DNA of 49,481 bases from REEB76 sp049698775 (GCA_049698775.1 JBAVYM010000013.1:1-49481), one strand, 5' to 3'. Counted from the stretch's first letter, positions 8,301-17,534 are shown. Translations and numbers: made by a program. The notes: a model not told the origin generated them from the sequence alone.

Positions 8301-11300
8301 TGCCGCAGGATCACTTGGGCGTGGGTATAAGCCAAATCAAACACGCGGCGGGCCAGATGCCAATCCTGGTATTTCTCCACCAGCCCCAAGCACTGATCGC
8401 GGGTTTCAGCGATGCCGGTGACAAAGTTGAGGGTGACATACTCGTCTGGTTCAAGCACCACGCGATAGCGGATGGCTGCGACTGGGTCCAGCACCGAACC
8501 CTGGGTATCGGAGAGCGGCGTTGCGCCTTGTAGCGCCAGCGGACCGGTCAGATTGTGGCCGCGACCTACGAAGCGCAGACGATCCGTCTCATAGGACACG
8601 GGTTCGAGCGCCGGGATGTTGGCGACCACCAGATGAAACATCCAGGACGGGTGTTCGTCGGCCGAGCGCGGTCGCCGACTGCAAACGATCGCCTGTCGCT
8701 CGCGCAAGATCTCGGTTTCCACGAACAGATTGCTGAAGGCCGGATGCGCATCATCCGCGCCGGCCGGCGCCAGCACTATTTCTGAGTAGCTGGTGATCTC
8801 CAGAGTCCTACGCGTACGTGAGCGATTGACGATATTGACACGCCGCAGCTCAATGTCATCCTCCGGCGAAACGGCAATCGTGGTATGTGTGTCAATATCC
8901 TCATGACTGCAGCGGAACTCCGCGCGCCCTTCCGCAAGTACGGCTTCATATCTTTCGGCTTTCTTGAGTGTCGGTTGATGGGTGACAGACCAAACCGCGC
9001 CGCTGTCCGTGTCACGGAGATAACAGTAGGCGCCCCAATTGTCGCGGGTGCCATCTTCGCGCCAGCGGGTGATGGCGATATCCTTCCATTTGCTGTAACC
9101 GCTGCCGGCGTTGCTTATCGCGACGTGATAGCGCCCGTTGGACAGCAGTTGCACTTCGGGTATTGGTGTATTGGGGGTAGTGAAGATGCGCATCGGGACC
9201 TCCGAACCGCCGGTAGCCACACGCAAATCGGCGCGCTCGGCAGTATGTGAATAGAAAGCCGTAGCCTTTGGAATCCGCTCCTGCAACAACAAGGTGGTAG
9301 CCTGGAAAGACGGCTCGGATTCAAAGCGTTTCTGCATGCAGTGGTCCAGCAGCAAATCTGCCAATGACAGGAAGCTCATGCCCTGGTGGTGTGCCATGAA
9401 AGAACGCACGATCACGTGCGTTTGGCCACGTGGCAACCGCGCCGATGTGTAGTCAACGGCTTCATAAAGCCCGTAGCTGCCAGCAAAACCATCGGCAACC
9501 ATGTGTTGCAAATTCAGGCAAGCTTGTTCAGGCGCCACCATCAAGGCCAGGATGGCGGCATACGGTGCAATGACCAGATCTTCCGTCAGCCCGCGTTTGA
9601 GTCCCAGGCCCGGCACGCCAAACGCCCGATACTGATAATTGAAGTGTGCGCTCAGGGTGTTGTAGCCGGATTCCGAGATACCCCAGGGCACTTTACGCAA
9701 TGCCCCATACGCAATCTGCGTTTGTACGGCTACTTTGCAGGCTTGGTCCAGCAGGGTGTCTTCGTAGGTTGGCATCACCAGCAGCGGCATCAGATATTCG
9801 AACATCGAGCCGCTCCATGACACCAGTATCGGTTTTCCGTTGGAGACGGTGAGCAGACGCCCCAGGGCGAACCAGTGTTCCTGTGGCAGTTTACCTTGCG
9901 CGATCATTACGAAGCTGCACAATCTCGCCTCTGAAGCCAGCAGATCGTAGTAGCTGGAATCGCGCCGGCGCTCCGTGAGGTTGTAGCCGATGGCCAACAG
10001 ATGGCGTGCATCATCATAGAGAAAGTGGAAGTTCATATCCGCGAGCTGGTTGGCTTGTGCGGCCAGCGCATGGATGACCTCGATACGCCCAATGGCGGCG
10101 GCGTTTCCCAGCCGTGCCAGGTCGTTCAAGCTCGGGGCGCCACCGGGGCCGGCGAATGTATGCGCGGCGGCGGGCAGCAGTAATTCCAAATCAACGCAAA
10201 CCTCCCGGCATTGACGTGCGAGCGCCTGAGTCCACCATTTGAGCTGGTCATCCGCATCCGATCCGGCAACCGTAGCCTCGGCCGCGGCCATGAGGCGCTC
10301 GAGGCAGGATCTGGCATCCGCCAGGTTGAGTGGCGGCGTCTTGCGTGCGAACTGCAATTCATCCCGGAATTGATTAAGTCCGGCGAGTGATTTTGCCTTG
10401 GGAATATCTATCAGGACATTCAGGCTGTCGTTCAGGCCGTCAAAGAATTGTGGCCCAACTATTGGGTGATCCGGCAGCGCCAGCAGCCCCTGCCGCAAAG
10501 TCAGCAGGTGGCCGGCGAGATTGCCGCTGTCTACGGTGGAAATGTAGAGAGGCGGTAACGGTTGCAGAGATTGTGTGTCGTACCAGTTGTAGAAGTGGCC
10601 CTGATGACGTTCCAGGCTTTGCATGCTGTCGAAAGCATGCGTGCATCGCTCGATGAGCTGCCCGGCTGGAATGTACCCGAAATCATAAGCCGCCAGATTG
10701 GCCAGCAGCGCCAGCCCCATGTTGGTGGGTGAAGTACGGTGCGCGACCATCGCCGAGGGGTATTCCTGATAGCTGTCTGGTGGCAGCCAATGATCCTGCG
10801 GCCCGACGAAAGTCTCGAAGAATGACCATATTCTGCGCGACAGCTTGTGCAGGAATATGCCCTGATCCACCGTCAACTTGGGTTTGGACCGGGAAATTGG
10901 CTGACTGATCCGCCACGCTAGCGCCGGCGCAATGCACCACAGAACTAAAATGGGCCATGCCACCAGCACTGCGTCCGGCCGCATCGCGGTCAACCAAGCC
11001 AGCATCGCGATCGCGATAACCGGAGCGATCCACATCAGTCGGTAGTAATAGCCGATATCGTCGCGGACATTGCGTTGCACGGCGCTGGCGGGATTCCATT
11101 CCAGCAGCCGCGTATGGGTAACCAGCATGCGCAGCATCGCCCGTATCGCCGCATCCAGGCTGAAGCATGCCTCGAAGGGGAGACAGGCGAGCACGAATAG
11201 CACCTGCAGGAGTTCCCGGCCGGTTGCCAGCAATGTCGCCTGGACATGGGGGACTAGCAGGGCGCTCTCCGGCTTGCGGAGCAAATCCCATAGCGCAGGC

Positions 11301-13909
11301 AGCAGCACGGGAATGAACAGGATGCCGATCACGCAGGCGGTCCAGAGCCACGCGGAAGGCAACAGTGTCCATCCCACCAGCAAAAATAATGTCAGTGCCG
11401 CGGGTACCAGGCTGCGCCGCAGGTTGTCCAGGATTTTACTGCGCGAGAGCGCCGAGATGGGGTTCTTCTGGAAGTGCTCGCCGGGACCGGGAACCCGTGG
11501 CAGCAGCCAGCAGGCAATTTGCCAATCGCCGCGTATCCAGCGATGCCGGCGCCTTACGTCAGTGGCGTAATCCGCGGGGTAATCCTCGTACAACAATACA
11601 TCGCTCAACAGTCCGGTACGCGCGTAACTCCCTTCCAGCAGATCGTGACTGAGGATCAGGTTTTCCGGCAAACGTGCATGCAGCGCCTGTTGGAACGCAT
11701 CCACGTCGTAGATGCCTTTGCCGATAAACGAACCCTCGGCGAACAAGTCCTGGTAAACGTCCGAGACCGCCCGCGTGTAAGGATCAATGCCGGGTTCACC
11801 CGCGAACAGGCGCGCATACTGCGTGTGGTTTATGCTCGGCAGGCTGATGCCCACGCGCGGCTGGATGACTCCGTAGCCCTCACAGATACGTTGACGGGTT
11901 GCATCGTAACGTGCCCGATTCAAGGGGTGCGCCATGACGCCGATGCACTGGCGGGCCGAGTCGCGTGGTAACTGCGTATCCGTGTCAAGCGTGATGACGT
12001 ATTTTACGTTTTGCAATACGCCGATATCGCCCACGATGAGTGAAAAACTATCGTATGCGCCACCGCGCAGGAGCGCGTTCAGTTCGGCAATTTTGCCACG
12101 CTTACGTTCATAACCCATCCAGGCTTTTTCACGCGGGTTCCAGCGGCGCGGACGATGCAGCAGGAAGAACCTGTCGCCGGCCGGGCCGGGATACTTATCG
12201 TTCAGCTCCTCGATCCGCCGCCGCGCGAGTTGCAGGAGCGGTTCATCTTCCGCAAGGATTTCTTCGGTGGCGTCCTGGAAATCGGTCAACAGGGCGAAGT
12301 GCAGGTTGTCTTCACGGTTACCGAGGAACCGGACTTCAAGCGCCTCCGCCAGATCTTCGATGTCTCCGTTGCTCGAGAGCAGTGTGGGTATCACCACCAG
12401 GCTGCGGAATTCCGAGGGGATTCCGTGTGAAAAATCCATGCGCGGCAGCAGATGCGGTAGCGCCAGCAGGGTCGCGAGCCAGTTGACTAGTGTCACGGTC
12501 AGATAACTGCTGCTCAGAAATGCAAGTATCGCAACCGGCAACAGCAGCCAGCCGTGCACGCCGGCGGCATGCGCCATGAGCGCCAAGCCGGCAGCCGCGA
12601 TGGCACTCAGCAGGATGATTCCGCCTGCATACAGGAGCAGGGGAGAACGGCGGAACAGGCTGCGCAGGATCTCGCCTGCCGAACTGCGTGCACCGATCAT
12701 TTGCTCCAACGAGCGCAGTCCCTTATCGATGAGGTAAAATCCCACATGCGCCCCGCGATCGTTATCACCATGTGTGGCGGCGCGGTCCCGGGCCAGTTCG
12801 ATGACCTTGGTTGCGACTTCCGTCTCGGAGAGTTCGCTGGCTTTCGCCAGCCGCTCGAGCACCCGGCGATAACGATCGCGAGTGGAGAAATCCATCTGAC
12901 CGTAAATTCCGCCAATATCTCGCCGTAGGACATTCTCGACACTGCTCATGGTCTCGACAAATTCGCGCCAGTCCATGGCTTCCAGGAAGCGCAGACTGGC
13001 GATGCTGTTGCTGATGGATACCTGATCGGCGGCCTGCTGCTGATTCTCCGCTTGCACCAACTGCTCGATGTTCTGGCTCGATTCGGACAAATTCTGTTCA
13101 ATCCAAGTGAGGGGCAGGCGCAAAGCGGGGCTTTGTCCCTGCAAGCGGCGTGCAAATTCCGCCACAAACGACCCCGCCATGGGTGGATCGGACTCCGCCA
13201 TATCCGCGATCACCAGAACCAGGCTCTTGGGATCCTGTTCGGCGATGGCAATCATCTGACTGGCCCACTGAATGGCGAGATCACGGTGCTTTCGCGAGAT
13301 GGCGATGCGCACCGCGACACGTCTGAGATTCTCGATAAGCGCCAAGCGCAGCATGATGGGAATTGCCCACAGTTCGCCCAGTTTCAGTGAAGTGACAGTC
13401 TGATAGGCCGCCACGAAACGGCTGAGCCCTTCCGCATCCACCCGGCCGTCACCATGTGAGATGATCTCCAGCGCGATGTCATATACACGCGGCAGCCCGG
13501 CCGAAGCACCGCCGCTGAGGCCGGGCAAGCCACGGCTGTAACTTTTTGGGAAATGCCGCCTGGCGATATGAATGTGTTCTTCGATCAGATAGAAGTTGTC
13601 CAGCAACCACTCACTGGCGGGCGTGATCTGAAGATCTGCTTTGACCGCCTCAGTCAGTAAATCAGAAACCTCAATCAGCGTGTTTTCATTTTCAGACAGG
13701 CGTGTCAACAGCCGTTCCGTGATGCGCCTCGCGCTCAGCGCATGTTGGCCGGCCAGAAATTCGCCGTGACGCGCCATCTGCTCGGCATTGAACAGCTCTG
13801 CGCGCAGCAGCGGCTCGTCGCCGGAATATGTACGTGAGGAGTCTGCCTCGGGATGAGGCATTTCAGCATCAAGCAGGTTTGCGAATGCGGATCTACTGAT
13901 TAGTGCCAA
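5318..13909 (-). CDS. ndvB: Cyclic beta-1,2-glucan synthase (NdvB/Cgs family)
   Basis: A giant 2863-residue inner-membrane enzyme that builds beta-1,2-glucan from UDP-glucose, trims it and cyclises it; the products usually go to the periplasm. Membrane segments lie near residues 425-480, 832-920 and 953-996. The GT84 glycosyltransferase domain between them has DTDTQLPRD (near 641) and the Q/RxxRW-type RRRHRWIRGDW (near 790). A glycoamylase-like domain (PF10091) is centred near 1376-1450. The C-terminal GH94-type phosphorylase module carries GTGDWNDGMNK (near 2541) with the expected catalytic Asp. Size and order match rhizobial and Brucella Cgs (about 2830-2870). The annotated start is TTG at 13907-13909, with AGGAGA about 9 bases upstream; the first ATG is at codon 17 with a poor ribosome site. 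It is the first gene of the leftward operon. Confidence 0.93.
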   Translation of the reverse strand: MALISRSAFANLLDAEMPHPEADSSRTYSGDEPLLRAELFNAEQMARHGEFLAGQHALSARRITERLLTRLSENENTLIEVSDLLTEAVKADLQITPASEWLLDNFYLIEEHIHIARRHFPKSYSRGLPGLSGGASAGLPRVYDIALEIISHGDGRVDAEGLSRFVAAYQTVTSLKLGELWAIPIMLRLALIENLRRVAVRIAISRKHRDLAIQWASQMIAIAEQDPKSLVLVIADMAESDPPMAGSFVAEFARRLQGQSPALRLPLTWIEQNLSESSQNIEQLVQAENQQQAADQVSISNSIASLRFLEAMDWREFVETMSSVENVLRRDIGGIYGQMDFSTRDRYRRVLERLAKASELSETEVATKVIELARDRAATHGDNDRGAHVGFYLIDKGLRSLEQMIGARSSAGEILRSLFRRSPLLLYAGGIILLSAIAAAGLALMAHAAGVHGWLLLPVAILAFLSSSYLTVTLVNWLATLLALPHLLPRMDFSHGIPSEFRSLVVIPTLLSSNGDIEDLAEALEVRFLGNREDNLHFALLTDFQDATEEILAEDEPLLQLARRRIEELNDKYPGPAGDRFFLLHRPRRWNPREKAWMGYERKRGKIAELNALLRGGAYDSFSLIVGDIGVLQNVKYVITLDTDTQLPRDSARQCIGVMAHPLNRARYDATRQRICEGYGVIQPRVGISLPSINHTQYARLFAGEPGIDPYTRAVSDVYQDLFAEGSFIGKGIYDVDAFQQALHARLPENLILSHDLLEGSYARTGLLSDVLLYEDYPADYATDVRRRHRWIRGDWQIACWLLPRVPGPGEHFQKNPISALSRSKILDNLRRSLVPAALTLFLLVGWTLLPSAWLWTACVIGILFIPVLLPALWDLLRKPESALLVPHVQATLLATGRELLQVLFVLACLPFEACFSLDAAIRAMLRMLVTHTRLLEWNPASAVQRNVRDDIGYYYRLMWIAPVIAIAMLAWLTAMRPDAVLVAWPILVLWCIAPALAWRISQPISRSKPKLTVDQGIFLHKLSRRIWSFFETFVGPQDHWLPPDSYQEYPSAMVAHRTSPTNMGLALLANLAAYDFGYIPAGQLIERCTHAFDSMQSLERHQGHFYNWYDTQSLQPLPPLYISTVDSGNLAGHLLTLRQGLLALPDHPIVGPQFFDGLNDSLNVLIDIPKAKSLAGLNQFRDELQFARKTPPLNLADARSCLERLMAAAEATVAGSDADDQLKWWTQALARQCREVCVDLELLLPAAAHTFAGPGGAPSLNDLARLGNAAAIGRIEVIHALAAQANQLADMNFHFLYDDARHLLAIGYNLTERRRDSSYYDLLASEARLCSFVMIAQGKLPQEHWFALGRLLTVSNGKPILVSWSGSMFEYLMPLLVMPTYEDTLLDQACKVAVQTQIAYGALRKVPWGISESGYNTLSAHFNYQYRAFGVPGLGLKRGLTEDLVIAPYAAILALMVAPEQACLNLQHMVADGFAGSYGLYEAVDYTSARLPRGQTHVIVRSFMAHHQGMSFLSLADLLLDHCMQKRFESEPSFQATTLLLQERIPKATAFYSHTAERADLRVATGGSEVPMRIFTTPNTPIPEVQLLSNGRYHVAISNAGSGYSKWKDIAITRWREDGTRDNWGAYCYLRDTDSGAVWSVTHQPTLKKAERYEAVLAEGRAEFRCSHEDIDTHTTIAVSPEDDIELRRVNIVNRSRTRRTLEITSYSEIVLAPAGADDAHPAFSNLFVETEILRERQAIVCSRRPRSADEHPSWMFHLVVANIPALEPVSYETDRLRFVGRGHNLTGPLALQGATPLSDTQGSVLDPVAAIRYRVVLEPDEYVTLNFVTGIAETRDQCLGLVEKYQDWHLARRVFDLAYTHAQVILRQLNVSEADAQIYAHLAGSVIYANPSLRAHPSVMLKNHRGQSGLWGYAISGDLPIVLLRIGDSANIDLVRQLVQAHAYWRLKGLAVDLVIWNEDHAGYRQQLHDQIMGLISTGSEAGIIDRSGGIFVKIAEQISEEDRMLLQTVARVIIRDSAGSLATQIRRHSRTEAKIPQIENTRRPRPLPSAEPESLPQDLRFFNGLGGFTPDGREYVIKIPSGQSTPAPWVNVIANPSFGTLVSESGVANTWSENSHEFRLSPWSNDTVSDPAGEAFYIRDEDSGRFWSPSPLPSRGTGTYLTRHGFGYSVFEHTEDGIQSELWMYVAMDAPVKFAVCKLRNNSGRPRKLSVTGYVEWVLADLRPKSMMHIITELGSNNAALLARNPYSAEFFQQVAFFDVDDVARSISGDRSEFLGRNGSLARPAALRHTRLSGKVGAGLDPCGAIQVPFDLADGQEREIVFRLGAGRNAEEASALAQRFRGAKVARTALAEVRQYWQHTLGAVQVETPDASLNILANGWLVYQVLSCRLWGRTAFYQPSGAFGFRDQLQDVMALIHIQPSLTRAQVVLSASRQFPEGDVQHWWQTPTGRGIRSRCSDDYLWLPLVTSRYVLDTGDTGVLDEVIHFIQGRALNPGEDSYYDLPSQSATTASLYEHCTRAIVWGLRFGEHGLPLMGTGDWNDGMNKVGEKGQGESVWLGFFLHEVLTRFKKIAELRGDTAFAERCQKEADKLRENLETHAWDGAWYRRAWYDDGTLLGSSSNSECQIDSIAQSWAVLSGVAPAARAHKAMQAVDDRLVDRKDALVKLLVPPFDTSEKDPGYIKGYPPGVRENGGQYTHAAAWAAMAFAALGNRQQAWELLNMLNPLHHGGSVESIALYKVEPYVMASDVYALPPHTGHGGWTWYTGSAGWMYQLIVESLLGLRLSVNKLYVEPCLPADWTSIKIHYRYRETTYHISILQTQTPEAGIQIISDGELQPDNGIPLIDDHQEHSVEVRLAHAHN

Positions 13910-14147
13910 GTCCTGGGTCTCCTGGGCGCAAACCGTGGCTTACCGGCTGTAATACATGTTGCGGCTGCGTTCATCTGGTTCATCTATTGCCACAACCCGC
14001 AGCGGTTTCCGGAAAGCACAGTTAGGCCGGCTTCAGGCCGAATCAGGTTTTTGAGGATGTTTCGGCTTGCATGCTGGGGAAACGTTGGGTATGCCGGATG
14101 CCGTACTCAAGGATCAGACGTGTTCACGGGACACCGATGTTCGGCGA

Positions 14148-14153
14148 TTATAC
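14148..14153 (-). promoter_or_regulatory. Putative -10 element for the glucan synthase operon
   Basis: A perfect TATAAT on the minus strand. No good TTGACA-like -35 stands at 16-18 bp (the best hexamers are AAACTT or AACTTC), so the promoter would need an activator or an alternative architecture. It lies about 240 bases upstream of the TTG start. Confidence 0.35.
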
Positions 14154-14239
14154 TCCATCCACACGTCCGAAGTTTGTGTGTGCTGGCGCCCGCGGGATTA
14201 TGGTTTGATGCAGTTACCATAGTGATAAGTTTATGGATA

Positions 14240-14255
14240 TGTGATTCATATCACA
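14240..14255. promoter_or_regulatory. CRP/Vfr/Clp-type operator
   Basis: TGTGATTCATATCACA is a perfect two-fold symmetric match to the core CRP consensus TGTGA-N6-TCACA. The FNR consensus (TTGAT-N4-ATCAA) fits less well because both outer half-site bases differ. The centre is about 55 bp upstream of the start expected from the rightward TATAAT at 14291, and about 95 bp behind the leftward -10. It is most naturally read as an activator site for gnd-zwf-pgl-tkt-ackA-xfp, but it could influence both operons. The identity of the regulator is inference. Confidence 0.6.
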
Positions 14256-14290
14256 GTTGATACTGACCTGAATAAATTATTTCAATGGAC

Positions 14291-14296
14291 TATAAT
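14291..14296 (+). promoter_or_regulatory. Putative -10 element for the gnd-xfp operon
   Basis: A perfect TATAAT, with only a weak hexamer (CTGAAT) at 17-bp spacing for the -35. This is the pattern expected of an activator-dependent promoter and agrees with the CRP-type palindrome just upstream. Transcription would start near 14303, giving a leader of about 58 bases with AGAGGTGG before the gnd ATG. Confidence 0.45.
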
Positions 14297-14360
14297 TCCA
14301 TGGCAGAACGTTCATTTTAGATATCCGTCGCTCCCGATTACCTGAGTAGAGGTGGTAACA

Positions 14361-15392
14361 ATGCAAGTTGGCATGATTGGTTTGGGACGCATGGGTGCCA
14401 GCATGGTGCGGCGACTTATCAAGAGTGATCATGAGTGCATGGTCTATGACACTCATCCAGAGGCGGTAAAACAATCGCAAAAGGAGGGTGCGAGGGCAAC
14501 CTCGTCTCTCGAAGACCTCGTTAGCCAACTGACGCAACCGCGTGTGGTATGGATGATGGTGCCAGCAGCGGTGGTGGGCGATACGGTCACAGCACTCACC
14601 AAGGATTTACTGTCGCCTGAGGATATTCTCATTGACGGCGGCAACTCCCATTATCACGATGATCTGGCACGCGCAAAATATTTGGAACCCATGGGTATCC
14701 ATTATGTGGATGTGGGTACCAGTGGTGGAGTCTGGGGCCTGAAGGAAGGCTATTGCCTGATGATCGGTGGCGAAGAAAAAATCGTCCGGTATCTTGACCC
14801 GATTTTCAAATCACTGGCGCCGGGTGTCGGCAGTACATCGCGCACACCGGGGCGCGAGAAAATGTCCGGCACCGCGGAACAGGGTTATTTGTATTGTGGC
14901 GCAAACGGCGCGGGACATTTCGTGAAAATGGTCCACAACGGCATCGAGTACGGCATCATGGAAGCCTACGCCGAAGGCTTGAACATTCTCGGACACGCCA
15001 ATGCCGGCAAGCGGAAACAGGTGGTCAACGCCGAGACCGCGCCGCTGGCGGACCCCGAAGCTTATCAATATGACTTCAAGCTGGAGGATGTAGCGGAAGT
15101 ATGGCGCCGCGGCAGCGTGATCCGCTCGTGGCTGCTGGACCTGAGCGCGCATGCTCTGCTGGCGGATCCGCAACTGGCGGCCTTCCGCAGCCAGGTGAGC
15201 GACTCGGGCGAAGGCCGCTGGACTCTGCAGGCGGCCATTGATACCTCGGTACCAGCGCCAGTGCTGAGTGCCGCCTTGTATGCGCGCTTCAGCTCGCGCG
15301 GTGAGGATGACTTTGCCAACCGGCTGTTGTCCGCCATGCGCAATGAATTCGGTGGCCATGCCGCCAGCAAGAGCGAAATAAATAATGGATAA
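14361..15392 (+). CDS. gnd: 6-phosphogluconate dehydrogenase, decarboxylating
   Basis: Oxidises 6-phosphogluconate to ribulose-5-P plus CO2 and NAD(P)H. I place the start at the ATG at 14361 (343 residues), with AGAGGTGG about 6 bases upstream, rather than the in-frame GTG three codons earlier. The Rossmann loop GLGRMG is at residues 7-12, followed by GGNSHYHDD (93-101), the substrate loop GTSGGVWG (119-126) and the catalytic GAGHFVKMVHNGIEYG (183-198). The short length fits the GndA/YqeC-like subgroup, often NAD-preferring, rather than the roughly 468-residue E. coli Gnd. Cofactor preference cannot be read from the sequence with confidence. First gene of the rightward operon; overlaps zwf by 8 bases. 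Confidence 0.93.
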   Translation: MQVGMIGLGRMGASMVRRLIKSDHECMVYDTHPEAVKQSQKEGARATSSLEDLVSQLTQPRVVWMMVPAAVVGDTVTALTKDLLSPEDILIDGGNSHYHDDLARAKYLEPMGIHYVDVGTSGGVWGLKEGYCLMIGGEEKIVRYLDPIFKSLAPGVGSTSRTPGREKMSGTAEQGYLYCGANGAGHFVKMVHNGIEYGIMEAYAEGLNILGHANAGKRKQVVNAETAPLADPEAYQYDFKLEDVAEVWRRGSVIRSWLLDLSAHALLADPQLAAFRSQVSDSGEGRWTLQAAIDTSVPAPVLSAALYARFSSRGEDDFANRLLSAMRNEFGGHAASKSEINNG

Positions 15393-16767
15393 GCCGGTTT
15401 CCGATGCCCTGGTGCTGTTCGGCGCCACCGGTGATCTGGCCAGCAAGATGCTGTATCCGGCGCTGCAAGCGCTGGTTCAGCACGGACATCTCAAGGTGCC
15501 GGTCATCGGCGTCGCGCGGGCCGGCTGGGACCTGGACCAACTGCGCGCGCATGTGCGCGACAGCCTGAAACAGCACGGCACAGTGGATGAGGATGCCTTC
15601 GCCAGACTCTCGGGCCTGTTGCGTTACGTGGACGGCGATTATCGCGAACCGGCCACTTTCGACATGCTGCACAAGACCCTGGGTGCCGCCCAGCGCCCAC
15701 TGCATTACATGGCGATTCCGCCGAGCATGTTTCCGGTGGTGGTGGAGGGGCTGGGCAGGATCGGCGGCACGCAGGATGCACGGGTAGTGGCCGAAAAACC
15801 CTTCGGCCGCGATCTGGCTTCAGCACAATCTCTCAATCGAACACTGCACAGCGTATTCAGGGAAGATTCAATCTTCCGCATAGACCACTATCTTGGAAAA
15901 GAAACCGTCCTGAATCTGTCCTATTTCCGTTTTGCCAACAGTTTTCTGGAGCCCATCTGGAATCGCAACTATATAAAGAGTGTGCAAATCACCATGGCGG
16001 AACGTTTTGGCATCGGCAGCCGCGGGAAGCTCTACGATGCCATCGGTGCAATCCGGGATGTGGTGCAGAACCACATGTTGCAGGTGGTGGCGATCTTGGC
16101 GATGGAGCCCCCGATCGGTGGAGGCAGCGAAGCGCTGCGTGATGAGAAGGTCAAGGTATTCCGGTCCATTCGCCCGCTGACTGGCCACAGCCTGGTGCGC
16201 GGCCAATACCACGGCTACCGCGATGAAAAGGACGTCGCTCCCGATTCCCAAGTGGAGACGTTTGCGGCCATGCAACTGCATCTGGATTCCTGGCGCTGGG
16301 AAGGCGTGCCGTTTTTCATCCGCGCGGGGAAATGCCTGACGGTGACCGCCACCGAGGTGCTGGTGGAGCTGCGGCGGCCGCCGCAAAAAGTTTTTTCCGA
16401 ACCCTTGCCTGACCGGTCGAATTATGTGCGCTTCCGGCTCGGCCCCGATCGTGTGGCCATCGGATTGGGGGTGCGTACCAAGAGGCCGGGTGTCTCTATG
16501 GTCGGAGAAGATGTGGAACTCTACGTCAGTGATGAGAAGTGTGATGGTATGAGCGCGTATGAGCGTCTCATCGGCGATGCCATGCACGGTAATATCTGGC
16601 AGTTTGATCGGGAGGACGGCGTGGAAGCCGCGTGGCGTATCGTGGATCCGGTGCTGAATATGAAGACGCCGGTGCATGAATACGCTCCTGGCACTTGGGG
16701 CCCGGCTGAGGCCGATGCCGTCACCGCGCAGTATGGCGGCTGGCATATACCAAAGACCACGCAATGA
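15385..16767 (+). CDS. zwf: Glucose-6-phosphate 1-dehydrogenase
   Basis: First oxidative step, glucose-6-P to 6-phosphogluconolactone with NAD(P)+ reduction. The 460-residue protein shows the nucleotide-binding GATGDLASK (13-21), EKPFG (137-141) and the active-site signature RIDHYLGKE (165-173), which contains the catalytic His. It is slightly shorter than the usual 480-490. The start ATG lies within the last codons of gnd, and the stop overlaps the pgl start as ATGA, indicating translational coupling through gnd-zwf-pgl. Confidence 0.95.
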   Translation: MDKPVSDALVLFGATGDLASKMLYPALQALVQHGHLKVPVIGVARAGWDLDQLRAHVRDSLKQHGTVDEDAFARLSGLLRYVDGDYREPATFDMLHKTLGAAQRPLHYMAIPPSMFPVVVEGLGRIGGTQDARVVAEKPFGRDLASAQSLNRTLHSVFREDSIFRIDHYLGKETVLNLSYFRFANSFLEPIWNRNYIKSVQITMAERFGIGSRGKLYDAIGAIRDVVQNHMLQVVAILAMEPPIGGGSEALRDEKVKVFRSIRPLTGHSLVRGQYHGYRDEKDVAPDSQVETFAAMQLHLDSWRWEGVPFFIRAGKCLTVTATEVLVELRRPPQKVFSEPLPDRSNYVRFRLGPDRVAIGLGVRTKRPGVSMVGEDVELYVSDEKCDGMSAYERLIGDAMHGNIWQFDREDGVEAAWRIVDPVLNMKTPVHEYAPGTWGPAEADAVTAQYGGWHIPKTTQ

Positions 16768-17534
16768 ATACACCGGGAAAAAGATTTCCTCAGCGTTCAT
16801 CCGGGCATACGATTGAACTGCCCGAACCGGGTGCCGTGAAGATCGAGTTGCATGTCTTTCCCGACGCGGATACCGTCGCCCGGCAGGCGGCGGATTTCAT
16901 CGTCAAGCACGCGCAGCAGGCGGTGGACCAACACGGCCGGTGTGTACTGGCTTTGAGCGGCGGGGAAACCCCCAGGGCGATGTTCCAACAACTGGCGGCG
17001 CGGGAGATGCCCTGGGCCGGTGTGCGCGTGGTGCAGGTGGACGAGCGCGTTGCTCCCGCGGGCAACGCGGATCGCAACCTGACACTTTTGCAGGAAAACC
17101 TGCTGGGACGGGGGCGATTGTTGCCGCAGCAGATATATCCGATGCCGGTGGAAACGCACGATCTGGAGATGGCAGCGCGCCGTTACGCCGAGGTTCTGGA
17201 ACACCTGGGCGGATCGCCGCCGGTGCTGGATCTGGTGCATCTGGGTTTGGGCGCCGACGGCCACACCGCGTCACTGGTGCCGGGCGATCTCGCCTTGCAC
17301 GTGATGGATGCGGATGTGGCCCTCACGCACCCGTACCAAGGCCGGCGTCGCATGACCCTGACGTATCCGATTATCAGCCGCGCGCGTTGCATTCTGTGGC
17401 TGGTGACGGGGACGGCCAAGGCGGAAATGCTCGCGCGCCTGTACCACGACGATACCAGCATCCCCGCCGGCCGTATCAATCGCGAGCGCGCCGTGGTATT
17501 TGCGGACCAGGCGGCCGCGGCAGGCCTTGCGTGA
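16764..17534 (+). CDS. pgl: 6-phosphogluconolactonase (NagB-like fold)
   Basis: Hydrolyses 6-phosphogluconolactone to 6-phosphogluconate. The 256-residue sequence has the family hallmarks SGGETP (65-70), DERVAP (93-98) and GLGADGHTASL (161-171). The last distinguishes this NagB-type Pgl from the beta-propeller PgL of E. coli. Its first 25 or so residues are not conserved-looking, but the ATG overlapping the zwf stop is the natural coupled start. The tkt gene follows after 39 bases. Confidence 0.93.
   Translation: MNTPGKRFPQRSSGHTIELPEPGAVKIELHVFPDADTVARQAADFIVKHAQQAVDQHGRCVLALSGGETPRAMFQQLAAREMPWAGVRVVQVDERVAPAGNADRNLTLLQENLLGRGRLLPQQIYPMPVETHDLEMAARRYAEVLEHLGGSPPVLDLVHLGLGADGHTASLVPGDLALHVMDADVALTHPYQGRRRMTLTYPIISRARCILWLVTGTAKAEMLARLYHDDTSIPAGRINRERAVVFADQAAAAGLA

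Larger units (their letters stand above)
13910..14360. other. Divergent control region between the glucan and pentose-phosphate operons
   Basis: 451 bp without a credible gene. It separates the TTG start of the glucan synthase (leftward) from the ATG of gnd (rightward), so both operons must be switched from here. The gnd half is visibly A+T-rich compared with the flanks. It contains a CRP-type palindrome at 14240-14255, a rightward TATAAT at 14291-14296 and a leftward TATAAT at 14153-14148. The leftward transcript would have a leader of over 200 bases. I see no strong hairpin-plus-T-run or known riboswitch in that leader. Confidence 0.6.
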
